The notes under the pieces are model-generated. The model saw only the letters and a list, made by a program, of their open reading frames with translations, was not told the DNA's origin and did not search any database. This document shows positions 44,602-52,540 of a DNA stretch of 64,000 bases, one piece after another; the first letter of the stretch is position 1, and the number at the start of each line of letters is the position of its first letter. The stretch is from CAYVMN01 sp043808585. GTDB taxonomy: Bacteria > Desulfobacterota > DSM-4660 > Desulfatiglandales > Desulfatiglandaceae. The stretch covers positions 14,543-78,542 of the forward strand of contig JAZDES010000221.1 in assembly GCA_043808585.1 (NCBI GenBank), written 5' to 3'. The translations under genes and the position numbers were made by a program.

Positions 44602-46380
44602 CTATGAAGCTACGGGAAAGGCGGGGGGAACCAACTCTGTGGGGCCTTTCGAGGCATGTTGCCGGTGCGCCTGTAAATATGATCTCACCTCCGGCGGAAC
44701 CGCTGTGAAACGAATTATGTGGGGATTTCCACGATCCCCAGCATTCCCTATCACCTTGCCATAGAAGACCTTATTCATCAGGTCTTCATCGACTCCTCTC
44801 AGGTTCATCTTTAGGTTGGTCAAAAGCTCAACGGGTTCGTCGAGGTTAATCTCAGCGGATTTTTTTGAGAGTTTGACCATAAAGCCCTCGATGCCCTTTC
44901 TCCCCACGTGCTTGCCCTCGAGCACCGTGTATCGCACCGGAATTTGTCGCACCAGGGTAACAGGAGCAGGGTCCATCTCCTCCAGGGCGAGATTGAAGCC
45001 CCCGGCTATGCCTCCCACCTCGTAGATTTTTAACGGCGTTTCAGCTCCTTTAGGAAATACCTCTCGCTGGGCGTCAATTCGCAGGATCTCGCCTGCCTGT
45101 TCATATAGGGATTCCGAGACTAGTATCTGCCCACCGACCGTATAGGACTCAATCCGACTTGTCATGTTAACGCCGCTCCCCACCACGGCATACTTGCTTC
45201 TCTTGCTGGATCCGATGTTCCCGACTATTACCTCGGCCTCGTTGAGACCAATCCCCATTTCCAGCTCTGGAAGCCCGTTAGTGCGGTTCTCCCTGTTTAC
45301 CTCGGCCATGGCGTTTTGCATGGCAATGGCACATGCAATGGCTCGATGGGCCCGGTCCGGCATCTCCTGTGGTGCACCAAAGATGACAAGGAGGGCGTCG
45401 CCGATGATTTCATTTATGGTTCCGTTGTATTTAAGGACCACCTCCACCATGACCTCGAAGTAGGAGTTGAGCAACTGAACGACCCGCTCAGGCTCAAGAC
45501 GCTCTGAGAGGGCAGTAAATCCCCTCAGGTCTGTCATCATAATCGTGACTCTACGCTTCTCGCCCCCTAATTCAAGGGCCGAAGGGTTCTCAATGAGGGA
45601 ATTCATGACCTCTGTGGAAAGGTAGCGGCCGAACATCTTCTTGAGAAGATCGGTCATCTCAGCCACCTTTGCCTCCCGGTCCCTCCACCGGATGAAGATG
45701 TAGGCAGTGAGCAGGAGCATGAGGAGAAAGACCACCATCACAATAGCGAGGGTCCCAGCAAAATAATAGGTCTCTATCCTTCCGCCCGTAAAGGGAGATG
45801 ATGAAAAGAGGGGTGCGTATGGTATGAGTCCAGCCCACGTAGCTATTGATGAACCCAGGGTGAGGGCTGTGAAGGTGACGGCCCATGGCAGGGCGATTTT
45901 CGTTTCGAAGAGGAGGAAGTTAAGGGTCCCAAAGGCCATCGCTAAGAGAAACGGCCCGGGGTGGGTCACAGACCCAAAGGCGTAACATACCAGTGACACA
46001 TGAACTGCGTTATATTGAATAACAATGTGTGCAAAGGCCCTGCTTTCCGGAGAGCGCCGGCGTAACCATAGGCCTAAAAGCAAGAGGAGTATCCAGGGAA
46101 TCCCGACAATTCGATTTAACTGATAGCCCAATTGAATAATATTCCAATTGATCCAGGGCAAGCGCTCAAAATACTTTGATATCGCAATGTTCATGACGAG
46201 ATTGCTGGCCCCTCCCACGAAGCAAAATAGGGCAATGAGAAGGAGGCAACGGTCGATCGTGCACCATTCCAAGGGGTTCTTGTTTTTCCGATTATATCGG
46301 AGAAGCAACACCCCGGTAAGAAACGCAAACGCCCAAGGGAATGCGGTTTGGGAAAACTGCTTGACCCATATTCCTTCCAT
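44602..46380 (-). CDS. membrane adenylate/guanylate cyclase with C-terminal PilZ-like domain
   Basis: The N-terminal 220 residues hold six or seven membrane helices. A class III nucleotide cyclase domain follows (about 275-460) with both metal-binding Asp residues (MMTDLRGFTALSERL and IIGDALLVIFGAP) and the GIGLNEAEVIVGNIGS segment. The C-terminal 120 residues resemble a PilZ-like barrel (RYTVLEGKHVGRKGIEGFM ... NPHIIRFTAVPPEV), so binding of a second nucleotide is possible. GGAG is 9 bases before the ATG at 46380; a GTG at 46389 is less likely. It makes a cyclic nucleotide at the membrane. Confidence 0.85.
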   Translation of the reverse strand: MEGIWVKQFSQTAFPWAFAFLTGVLLLRYNRKNKNPLEWCTIDRCLLLIALFCFVGGASNLVMNIAISKYFERLPWINWNIIQLGYQLNRIVGIPWILLLLLGLWLRRRSPESRAFAHIVIQYNAVHVSLVCYAFGSVTHPGPFLLAMAFGTLNFLLFETKIALPWAVTFTALTLGSSIATWAGLIPYAPLFSSSPFTGGRIETYYFAGTLAIVMVVFLLMLLLTAYIFIRWRDREAKVAEMTDLLKKMFGRYLSTEVMNSLIENPSALELGGEKRRVTIMMTDLRGFTALSERLEPERVVQLLNSYFEVMVEVVLKYNGTINEIIGDALLVIFGAPQEMPDRAHRAIACAIAMQNAMAEVNRENRTNGLPELEMGIGLNEAEVIVGNIGSSKRSKYAVVGSGVNMTSRIESYTVGGQILVSESLYEQAGEILRIDAQREVFPKGAETPLKIYEVGGIAGGFNLALEEMDPAPVTLVRQIPVRYTVLEGKHVGRKGIEGFMVKLSKKSAEINLDEPVELLTNLKMNLRGVDEDLMNKVFYGKVIGNAGDRGNPHIIRFTAVPPEVRSYLQAHRQHASKGPTELVPPAFPVAS

Positions 46381-46411
46381 GGCCAACACTCCTTTTCTTA
46401 ATAACCCCTAT

Positions 46412-46906
46412 TCAGACCAAAGGTCTTTCGAATGTATCCAACTTCCCGACATCCTTTTCTTCATTGACCGAAATGTTAAAATGGATTGGAATACAATTCC
46501 TGATTGTACGGGTAAGGTGGCAATACTCCTTCATCAGCTCCAGGCACCTTTCGCCGATTTTCATCTCACCTTTTTCAACCACTATCTCCCCGGAGACAGT
46601 AATATCCGTGATAATATACCCCCTACCGTCAAATCCCACAGTGGCCTTACCCTGAAGGTTCAACAAGACGAGCTGGATGTCGAAACCCGTTTGAAAGTCA
46701 AGGAATGTATTGTTCAGACATCCAAGAATGGCTGAGACAAACAATTCATCAGGGCAGATCCCTTTTCCCATGCCACCAAATGTCTCGGGTGTGTCAAAGG
46801 CAATTTTGCGGCCCTGACTTATTGTTGCAGTACCGCCTGTCTTACCGTCCCAGACGCTGTCTGCGTGGAACGTGAGGAGCTTTGGATATCTAAATCTCAG
46901 ATCCAT
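46412..46906 (-). CDS. OsmC/Ohr-family peroxiredoxin-like protein
   Basis: At 164 residues the sequence fits OsmC: Cys63 in AILGCLNNTF and Cys129 in KEYCHLTRTI are the paired peroxidase cysteines. The fold's central beta region lies between. Organic hydroperoxides are the usual substrates. AGGAG precedes the ATG. It lies just upstream of the cyclase gene, on the same strand. Confidence 0.85.
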   Translation of the reverse strand: MDLRFRYPKLLTFHADSVWDGKTGGTATISQGRKIAFDTPETFGGMGKGICPDELFVSAILGCLNNTFLDFQTGFDIQLVLLNLQGKATVGFDGRGYIITDITVSGEIVVEKGEMKIGERCLELMKEYCHLTRTIRNCIPIHFNISVNEEKDVGKLDTFERPLV

Positions 46907-47324
46907 TGCCTTGCTCCTTCCGCAGGATGTTATCGATTTGATAACTACTTGTTTTTGTCAAAAGAAGGGTAGATAAATCGCGGCTCTATGTCAATTCACA
47001 GTTCATAGGGAGCCGAGCGGGCGGAAGGCCGGATGCATTGATTGGCTGAATTCGTTGTTCGTTGCTGGTTGCTCGTTACTCGTTAATAATGACTTTAGGT
47101 CACTTGAAGAAGAACTGGCCCAGGACTTTGCAAGGGGCGATTTACCCACCGAGACTGTCCACCTTTCAACCGGGCAGGGGAAGATGTTGCACTTGCTACG
47201 TTTGGAGCCATGGTGGGGCCTTCACTTGAGGCGGCAGAGATCTTGAGCCAGCTGCGTACCCTTTTGCCGTGTGACTGGGCTACGGTCCTGCGCTCGGTGG
47301 TCAAGACCGGGACATTCATCACTC
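46907..47324. other. gap with possible decayed reading frame
   Basis: No intact gene. On the + strand near 47170-47360 a frame reads VALATFGAMVGPSLEAAEIL, reminiscent of the last domain of transketolase-type enzymes, but it continues without similarity and ends at a stop. It is treated as uncertain; see rejected items. Confidence 0.3.
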
Positions 47325-48347
47325 CTAGCAGCACTTGTAAAGCCTCAAAAGGCGCTCGTCCATAACAAAGTAGAACTTCATAAATGAAGAGCCGTCCCAT
47401 CGTGTCCTTACCCCGTGGACCGTATTTGCGAGCGCTATGGTGCTGCGCAGGTGGGTGATCATAATGAGTTGCTTATTTTGGGCCATAGTCTTTAGAAGGG
47501 CCTGCATGGACTTGTGATTTGTATAATCAAGAGATGGTTCCACTTCATCTAGCAGGTAAAAGGGGCTGTCCAACTGCCCGAAAATGGCCAATTTCAGGGC
47601 AAGGCTCGTTACCGACTTTTCCCCGCCGGATAGTTGGTGAGATTTGCGCCTTCGGTTCCCCGGTAATGTAACCTCAACCTCTAACCCGCTTCGGCCATTC
47701 TGCTCAATGACTTTTAGGTGGCCCTCGCCCAATGGGAACAGGAAATCCAGATACTGACGAAAAAGGGGATCTATCTCCTCATAGATGCGTTCGCCCAGAT
47801 CTGGCCTCTTGCCTGTGGACAATAATTCCTCAACCCAACGAAAACGTCTCCAGGGATCCAAAAGGATCATATCATTAATCTGTTCCTGTCTTATAATCGA
47901 CCTTAGGGCATGGGGCAGTTTCAGATTTATCAACTCCTGCTTGTACTGTTCCCTTTGATGAAGTTCATCTTGAACCCAATAGGCATCCTTTCCATCCTTT
48001 GTCATCTCTCGTATCAGGCGTATGGTGGGCGCCTTCTTTTCCGTCCCCTGTTTAAAGATCAGCTCGACCCGAATCCGTGAGGCTGGAGGATAGTCCTTGC
48101 TGCCGCAGAAGAATAACTCGTCTTTTTCATAGCATCTGAGCCGGTTGAGATCATCTTCCCCCAGTGCCCAAACGATTGCATCCAATATGTTAGATTTCCC
48201 GACCCCGTTATTGCCTATAATTACGCCAATACCTGTTTGAAAACCCATATTCGTTAGCTCTGAAAAGGATTTGAACCCTTCAATATTTACATCCTCTAAG
48301 TAGAAGTCTTTCGATGTCTTGATTGCCTTCTCTTCTGGTGAATCCAT
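47325..48347 (-). CDS. head-only SMC/RecF-like ATPase
   Basis: Walker A GNNGVGKSNILDAI, the SMC signature QLSGGEKSVTSLAL, and Walker B FYLLDEVEPSLD followed by ITHLRSTIALANTVHGV identify an SMC head. The hinge and coiled coil of about 700 residues are missing; a short middle segment joins the halves, giving 340 residues. The last 25 residues differ from SMC. GGGAGG lies 7 bases before the ATG at 48347. Being the last gene of an operon with two thioredoxin-like selenoproteins is unusual; function unknown. Confidence 0.75.
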   Translation of the reverse strand: MDSPEEKAIKTSKDFYLEDVNIEGFKSFSELTNMGFQTGIGVIIGNNGVGKSNILDAIVWALGEDDLNRLRCYEKDELFFCGSKDYPPASRIRVELIFKQGTEKKAPTIRLIREMTKDGKDAYWVQDELHQREQYKQELINLKLPHALRSIIRQEQINDMILLDPWRRFRWVEELLSTGKRPDLGERIYEEIDPLFRQYLDFLFPLGEGHLKVIEQNGRSGLEVEVTLPGNRRRKSHQLSGGEKSVTSLALKLAIFGQLDSPFYLLDEVEPSLDYTNHKSMQALLKTMAQNKQLIMITHLRSTIALANTVHGVRTRWDGSSFMKFYFVMDERLLRLYKCC

Positions 48348-48377
48348 TACCCTACCTCCCTGACACATTGGATGAAC

Positions 48378-48671
48378 TCAGGCACTATTCCTATTAAGGT
48401 GTCGCCGGCGTATCTCATCGCTCAGTTCCTCCTGCCCTGGGATTATGGCCTCGTATACCAATTCTCCATCCAGTGCGACGCTGGGCAAAGACCTGGCCTT
48501 AAGTTCTCGGAAGCGCTGAATCCCTTCGCGCGTGCGCATATCCCATTCCCTTACCTCTATAAGATCTTGAATCTCTTCCGGTAAGACCCTTACCGACTCC
48601 GCCATATAGACGCAGGCAAGTCATTGATTAAAGTCTGTCAGAAGCACATCAACAACAACCTTTTCCGCCAT
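48378..48671 (-). CDS. thioredoxin-fold selenoprotein with UxxC motif (copy B)
   Basis: Reading through TGA (48623-48621) gives 97 residues with Sec17 in the redox motif U-L-A-C (Sec17, Cys20), then the region ending in the cis-Pro loop SLPSVALDGELVY. GAGGAA lies 7 bases before the ATG at 48671. A SECIS-like hairpin follows. The partner copy at 49654-49947 has the same length and layout. An ATG-only annotation would give a 75-residue fragment missing the redox centre. It starts 15 bases after the TSCPD gene and is followed by the SMC-head gene. Confidence 0.85.
48579..48595 (-). promoter_or_regulatory. SECIS element of UxxC selenoprotein B
   Basis: Minus strand: CGGTAAG-GGT-CTTACCG, a perfect 7-bp stem whose loop is GGT, starting 25 bases after the UGA. 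Confidence 0.75.
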
Positions 48672-48686
48672 ATTAATTTCCTCTAA

Positions 48687-49664
48687 TCATCTCACTTCCA
48701 TGATTTTGAAGGCGATCTCTTCACCTCTTCGCTCTAACAGGCCCCAGGCCGGCCCGTTAACGCCCAAGGCCGGTCCTAGACTGATGAAATCTATTCCTCC
48801 CACAGTCCAGTGCCCCCATTCCTTTGACTGGCTGAATGCAATAATCTCTGCTTCGAACTGCGGTGCCATGGCCTCGAGTGCAGGAAATACTGTCTCATCA
48901 TGTAAGAACTGGGTTAAACCGCACACCATATTTATTTCAAGGGCAAATGGTTCGAAGTCCGAAAATCCGGGGAGATCCTGGAGGTATTTTCCAAAAAAGG
49001 CCATCCCTCTCTTTTGAGCAATCTGGAATAAAAGGACCTGGGGAAGACAGGTAAGGTAGTCTCTCTCCTTCTGCTCTAGATCGGGCAGTTTTTGTGACTC
49101 CATTCCCTGCCCATACTGCCAGTCCAGTTCTCCCTGAATGGCCAGGAGTCCTTGTTTTCTTATCAGCCCGAGAATATCGCTACTATTCGATAATCGACCC
49201 GTAAGGTTTCCCAGGCAGTAGACCGTCTCAACCCCCTCTTTGCGGATCGCGTCAATAAGGCCTTGTAAGACATCGCTGCGTCCCTCCAGGTCGCCTATCA
49301 GGCCTGCGCGGTCTCTAAGCCCTGTGTCCTTGTATACCCGAAATGAGTGCGCTGGAGCAAGGGTACCGTCTTGTACTGCCAACAAGGCCTTGGTCAGTTG
49401 ATCCGGGCATGAGGTGTCATTCCTGCACCGGATGTCTTTGATCAGCTCCAATACCTCTTTTATGGGTCTTTGTCTCAAGAGCCGGCTCACTGCCTGGGCG
49501 TTGCCCGGGCAACCTCCACCTACGAAGCGTACTTCCTTGAGGACGTCCTCTTGCGTCTGGAAATGGATCTCCGGCGGACATACGCCCTTTGTTTGGTAAA
49601 CAAACCGCAAGGTTTCATTGTTCGATTTCACTTGTCGTTTCCCGAATCCGCTTTCAATCGGCAT
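48687..49664 (-). CDS. TSCPD domain fused to a degenerate metallophosphoesterase-like domain
   Basis: Residues 20-100 are a TSCPD domain (FVGGGCPGNAQAVSRLL then CRNDTSCPDQLTKAL), known as a stand-alone domain and in class II ribonucleotide reductases. Residues 125-325 follow the YfcE-type phosphoesterase outline (AGLIGDLEGRSDVL, CLGNLTGRLS, IQGELDW), but the consensus residues GDxHG, GDxVG and GNHD read GDLEG, GNLTG and GELD, so metal binding is probably lost. It overlaps selenoprotein A by 11 bases and precedes selenoprotein B. Function unknown. Confidence 0.75.
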   Translation of the reverse strand: MPIESGFGKRQVKSNNETLRFVYQTKGVCPPEIHFQTQEDVLKEVRFVGGGCPGNAQAVSRLLRQRPIKEVLELIKDIRCRNDTSCPDQLTKALLAVQDGTLAPAHSFRVYKDTGLRDRAGLIGDLEGRSDVLQGLIDAIRKEGVETVYCLGNLTGRLSNSSDILGLIRKQGLLAIQGELDWQYGQGMESQKLPDLEQKERDYLTCLPQVLLFQIAQKRGMAFFGKYLQDLPGFSDFEPFALEINMVCGLTQFLHDETVFPALEAMAPQFEAEIIAFSQSKEWGHWTVGGIDFISLGPALGVNGPAWGLLERRGEEIAFKIMEVR

Positions 49665-49947
49665 CTGCTATGATGCGTTCGATACAGGCCCTCAGTTCCT
49701 CCTGACCGGGGGTTTGAGCGAATACAAGTTCCCCTTCAATAAAGATGCTCGGAACAGGCGCTGGCCGCCCCAGGGCCTTGGAAATCTCATTGTACCGGGT
49801 TGCACCTTCAAGCTGTTTGGTGATGACCTTTTCCACTCTGAGGGCGTCACCGAAATCTGGTGCCACGGAATCGACCACCCTGGCCATGTACACACAGGGG
49901 ATTCAGTGTTCCCCTTCATGGAGAAGTACCAAGCGTATTGGTTTCAT
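49654..49947 (-). CDS. thioredoxin-fold selenoprotein with UxxC motif (copy A)
   Basis: Reading through TGA (49905-49903) gives 97 residues with Sec15 in U-I-P-C (Sec15, Cys18), a short first strand IRLVLLHEGEH and a cis-Pro loop PVPSIFIEGELVF. GGGAGG lies 6 bases before the ATG at 49947. The same sequence pattern (V-Y-M-A after the motif, P-G-Q-E-E-L near the end) appears in copy B, so the two are paralogues. It is the first gene of a block with TSCPD, copy B and SMC head. Confidence 0.85.
49873..49885 (-). promoter_or_regulatory. SECIS-like hairpin of UxxC selenoprotein A
   Basis: Minus strand: GGCCA-GGG-TGGTC, five pairs with one G-U, 17 bases after the UGA. The loop is GGG rather than GGU, so it is weaker than the other three. 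Confidence 0.5.
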
Positions 49948-50027
49948 CTCATGCCTCCCTCAGGAAGTTGAAGCGCAATAATGCTCTTTCCAATTAAAGC
50001 GTTATTACGGAATTTAGCTCCGGTTGG

Positions 50028-50048
50028 AAATCGTCCAAGGGACGATTT
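50028..50048. promoter_or_regulatory. 9-bp perfect palindrome between YkgJ-like and selenoprotein genes
   Basis: AAATCGTCC-AAG-GGACGATTT. There is no T-run, so an operator or RNA hairpin is more likely than a terminator. Confidence 0.4.
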
Positions 50049-50080
50049 ATCCAAACAAAGTAGATGATAATAAAATGGGG

Positions 50081-50827
50081 CTAAAAGCGCAATAGGGGAG
50101 CAGATACCTTCTTAAGGGCGTCCTGAAGGCTGGTTTCTGTAGCGGTGTTTACGATTTCTTTGATTACTGCATATTTGAGCAGCACGGTCTTTTTCATGCC
50201 CAAAGCAAATGAGGTCACAAGAAAACTGAAGTCAGAATGATATTCCTCCTCGAATCGGGTTTGCAGGTCGCCCAGGGGTCTCCCGAGGTCATATACCCTT
50301 TTTAAAAGCTCCATTATCCCTTCGTCTGAAAGAGGTTCAGGTGACTGGATTTGGACCTTGCTGCAATAATCCATCTCGAATTCAACAACATCGGCAGGAA
50401 GCTCCACACCGTACCTCTTCCACATCTCCTTCAAGGCCTTTTTCCCGTTACGGTTTTCCATGGTCCGGGTCTTGCCCATTTCCTGGCTCCACAGACCATA
50501 GGATCGGCACCCGAATGTCCGGTATTTGTATATTGTGCACAGGCCGTCGGCCATAAATGGACACCCTCTAAGGCGGGCCGGATTGGTGAGGTAGAATTCC
50601 GCGAACCTTTTAAGCAGGACGGTCGACTCGGGCTCAGGCATTGCCTGCAGGAGCTTGAGCCATTGAAAGGCCTCAAGCACTGTCATCTCCGGCAGAAATA
50701 TGCAGCAGAGTCCCGGCTCCTTGCACATACATTGGGTCTCAGGCAACCGGCTATAGAGGTCTTGCAACCGTCCGAAAAGCGGTTCTGCAACTGGCATAAA
50801 CGATCTCAGATCTTCCAGGGTGATCAT
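50081..50827 (-). CDS. YkgJ-type Cys-cluster protein
   Basis: Cysteines in CMCKEPGLCC and in GCPFMADGLCTIYKYRTFGCRSYG match the YkgJ/UPF0153 zinc- or iron-chelating cluster. The rest is helical. It starts at ATG 50827 behind ATGGGG; upstream in-frame TTG/ATG starts have no better support. It lies between the small hypothetical gene and the selenoprotein block on the same strand, so metal handling may be part of that system. Confidence 0.8.
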   Translation of the reverse strand: MITLEDLRSFMPVAEPLFGRLQDLYSRLPETQCMCKEPGLCCIFLPEMTVLEAFQWLKLLQAMPEPESTVLLKRFAEFYLTNPARLRGCPFMADGLCTIYKYRTFGCRSYGLWSQEMGKTRTMENRNGKKALKEMWKRYGVELPADVVEFEMDYCSKVQIQSPEPLSDEGIMELLKRVYDLGRPLGDLQTRFEEEYHSDFSFLVTSFALGMKKTVLLKYAVIKEIVNTATETSLQDALKKVSAPLLRF

Positions 50828-50948
50828 CCGAATCCCCATGAATTGGGCTACCAGCCAAATTGGATCAGAACCCGATTGCAAAAGAAAGAAAGAAGTTGAA
50901 GGTAGTAGTAAAAGACATGCCTGGTTGTTGGCGTATCTCTCTCAAGGC

Positions 50949-51335
50949 TCAATGCACTGAACCGGAGGTGATAATCTCCTCCTGCAACATCATCTTGAGC
51001 CTGGTCTTCCACAGGGAGTAAAGGTCGGCCAAGGCCTTATCACAGTCCATAGATCTCCCCAGATACTTAAGTTGCCCGAGGCAGTAACCCAATTCCAGGG
51101 AGAGTATGATGCTGACCGGTATTGCTAATTCTTGTCCAATCTCTGCAGGGAGACGACCTTTTTCTACCTCTTGGAGGAACGTCTTTTTATCAAATTCCGG
51201 CCCCAGTAATTGAAAAACCCGCTCTACGATGGCCTTCAGCATGGCTTCGTAAAAGTCGCTTCGATCTGCGTCTATTATGATCTTTTCTCCAAGCAGCGCG
51301 ATCTTCGAATCCATGGCTTCGGCCAAAACCCCCAT
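50949..51335 (-). CDS. helical hypothetical protein
   Basis: A 128-residue, mostly helical protein (DFYEAMLKAIVERVFQLLG; SIILSLELGYCLGQLKYLG) with no recognised domain and no signal peptide. AGGAA lies about 5 bases before the ATG at 51335. Position inside the co-directional run and an even composition support it as a real gene. Confidence 0.65.
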   Translation of the reverse strand: MGVLAEAMDSKIALLGEKIIIDADRSDFYEAMLKAIVERVFQLLGPEFDKKTFLQEVEKGRLPAEIGQELAIPVSIILSLELGYCLGQLKYLGRSMDCDKALADLYSLWKTRLKMMLQEEIITSGSVH

Positions 51336-51354
51336 TAGTTTTCCTGCTAAACAC

Positions 51355-51999
51355 CTACAATCTTTCCAGACCGGTTATGACCCCGTGGCAGCGGCACGCC
51401 GTGCTCAGAAGAAGCTGACCCCCGGCCTTATCCACCTGGTCCATCAACGAGCGAAGCTCCTTGGGGCGGTAACCGCCGACACCCGGCGCAAGTTGGCGGC
51501 TCCTGATGGCGAGCGGCCGATAAGGGAGAAACCTTATGTCCCCAAGGATCTCAAACATGTTCTGTTTTCTCTTTTCTCCTGTAGCCGTACAGATATCACG
51601 CGGTTCCGCACAATCATCAGGACACCTGAAATCGGCGTGGCTAACATATATGTTCCCGTCGGTTCCGCGAATGGAATTAGGGAGAAGTGGCTCAATACCA
51701 TGTGGCAGGGTGACGCGTCGAAGCCGCCCAGGGCCTAGGCGGGCCAGAATCCACTCAGCGGCCAGGTGAACGGGCAAGGCGGGAATAATCCAGTCCGGGT
51801 TGCCGTGGGTGAAGAGGTTTTCCTTGAGAAAGTCTACCCCATCGGCCTTTTCGAAGGTAGAATAGGGGCCCTTGCACCGAGAAAGATTCTCCTCAACCGG
51901 ATCTACCAGTACAAAACGCCTCGTTTTTCTTGTTTTCGAGAGCCTCTGGTAAGCTATCGATCCAAACCGGCCCACACCGATTATCCATATCTCTTCCAT
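51355..51999 (-). CDS. Rossmann-fold NAD(P)-binding protein with Cys cluster
   Basis: The start EEIWIIGVGRFGSIAYQRLS is a Rossmann dinucleotide loop (GxGxxG) as in TrkA-N proteins. The second half has a C-x3-C-x5-C group (FRCPDDCAEPRDIC) and a further CRC near the end, absent from TrkA. It stands first in the run of minus-strand genes leading to the selenoproteins. Function unknown, perhaps redox sensing. Confidence 0.7.
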   Translation of the reverse strand: MEEIWIIGVGRFGSIAYQRLSKTRKTRRFVLVDPVEENLSRCKGPYSTFEKADGVDFLKENLFTHGNPDWIIPALPVHLAAEWILARLGPGRLRRVTLPHGIEPLLPNSIRGTDGNIYVSHADFRCPDDCAEPRDICTATGEKRKQNMFEILGDIRFLPYRPLAIRSRQLAPGVGGYRPKELRSLMDQVDKAGGQLLLSTACRCHGVITGLERL

Positions 52000-52120
52000 A
52001 ATAGTGAGTTTAATACCACACTACCGTGTCTGCCTTCAACTCATCCCTCAATTTCTCATTTGAACTTCGTTCAATTCGTGGTAGTCTTCGTAGAGGATAT
52101 CTTATGCGGGGGCCCTATTA

Positions 52121-52312
52121 ATGGATCAAGAGATGATTGAATGTCTTATTCGTGAGGAAATAAACGCCTATTGTTCTTGTCCTAAGATTGACTGTGAAAG
52201 ACACGGCCTTTGTTGTCAGTGTATCGTGGCACACAAGAACAGGTTGGATACTGAATTCATAAAACGTTTCCCGCACTGTCTGAGAGGGCTTGTCGAAGAA
52301 GTGATGGGTTGA
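52121..52312 (+). CDS. small Cys-rich protein
   Basis: A 63-residue protein has C-S-C-P-x4-C-E-R-H-G-x-C-C-x2-C and ends PHCLRGL, the pattern of a small anaerobe family of Cys-rich proteins (similar to DUF6485-like sequences, from memory). A metal site is likely. It is divergent from the Rossmann gene. Confidence 0.7.
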   Translation: MDQEMIECLIREEINAYCSCPKIDCERHGLCCQCIVAHKNRLDTEFIKRFPHCLRGLVEEVMG

Positions 52313-52353
52313 TGGCCCAAACGGCTTGATGCCCCTGGGAGCAATTCCTCTCC

Positions 52354-52520
52354 TCAGAACTCTATCCCTTTTTGGGCCTTGATTCCCGTGCTGTAGGGAT
52401 GTCTTATTTCTCTCATCTCTGTGACAAGATCTGCAATCTCAATTATTTCTCTCCTTGCTCATCACTGCTGGAACCCCAGGTGCGGACTATAATTTCGGTT
52501 CTTGAAGAGATTAGGGTGCC
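52354..52520 (-). pseudogene. decayed 3' end of a cobO/cobA-type corrinoid adenosyltransferase
   Basis: From 52449 to 52354 the minus strand encodes EIIEIADLVTEMREIRHPYS, then TGIKAQKGIEF and a stop, closely matching the conserved C-terminus of cob(I)yrinic acid a,c-diamide adenosyltransferase. Upstream, a second frame (52510-52443) reads a plausible continuation (EIIVRTWGSSSDEQGEK) that ends at a stop, indicating a frameshift. The remainder of the roughly 180-residue protein is missing. The fragment sits directly downstream of the ECF ATPase on its strand. Confidence 0.6.
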
Positions 52521-52540
52521 GTTACCGGTCTCTTGAACAC

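Noticed and set aside
47055..47400. Frames around 47.1-47.4 kb on both strands, one with a transketolase-like stretch
   Set aside because: Similarity is limited to about 20 residues, without a start or a continuing domain; could be chance.
48378..48605. 75-residue protein starting at ATG 48605
   Set aside because: It is the portion of the UxxC selenoprotein after the UGA; the ribosome binding site and conserved motif lie upstream.
49654..49893. 79-residue protein starting at GTG 49893
   Set aside because: Same reason: the true start is the ATG at 49947 with GGGAGG upstream and UGA read as Sec.
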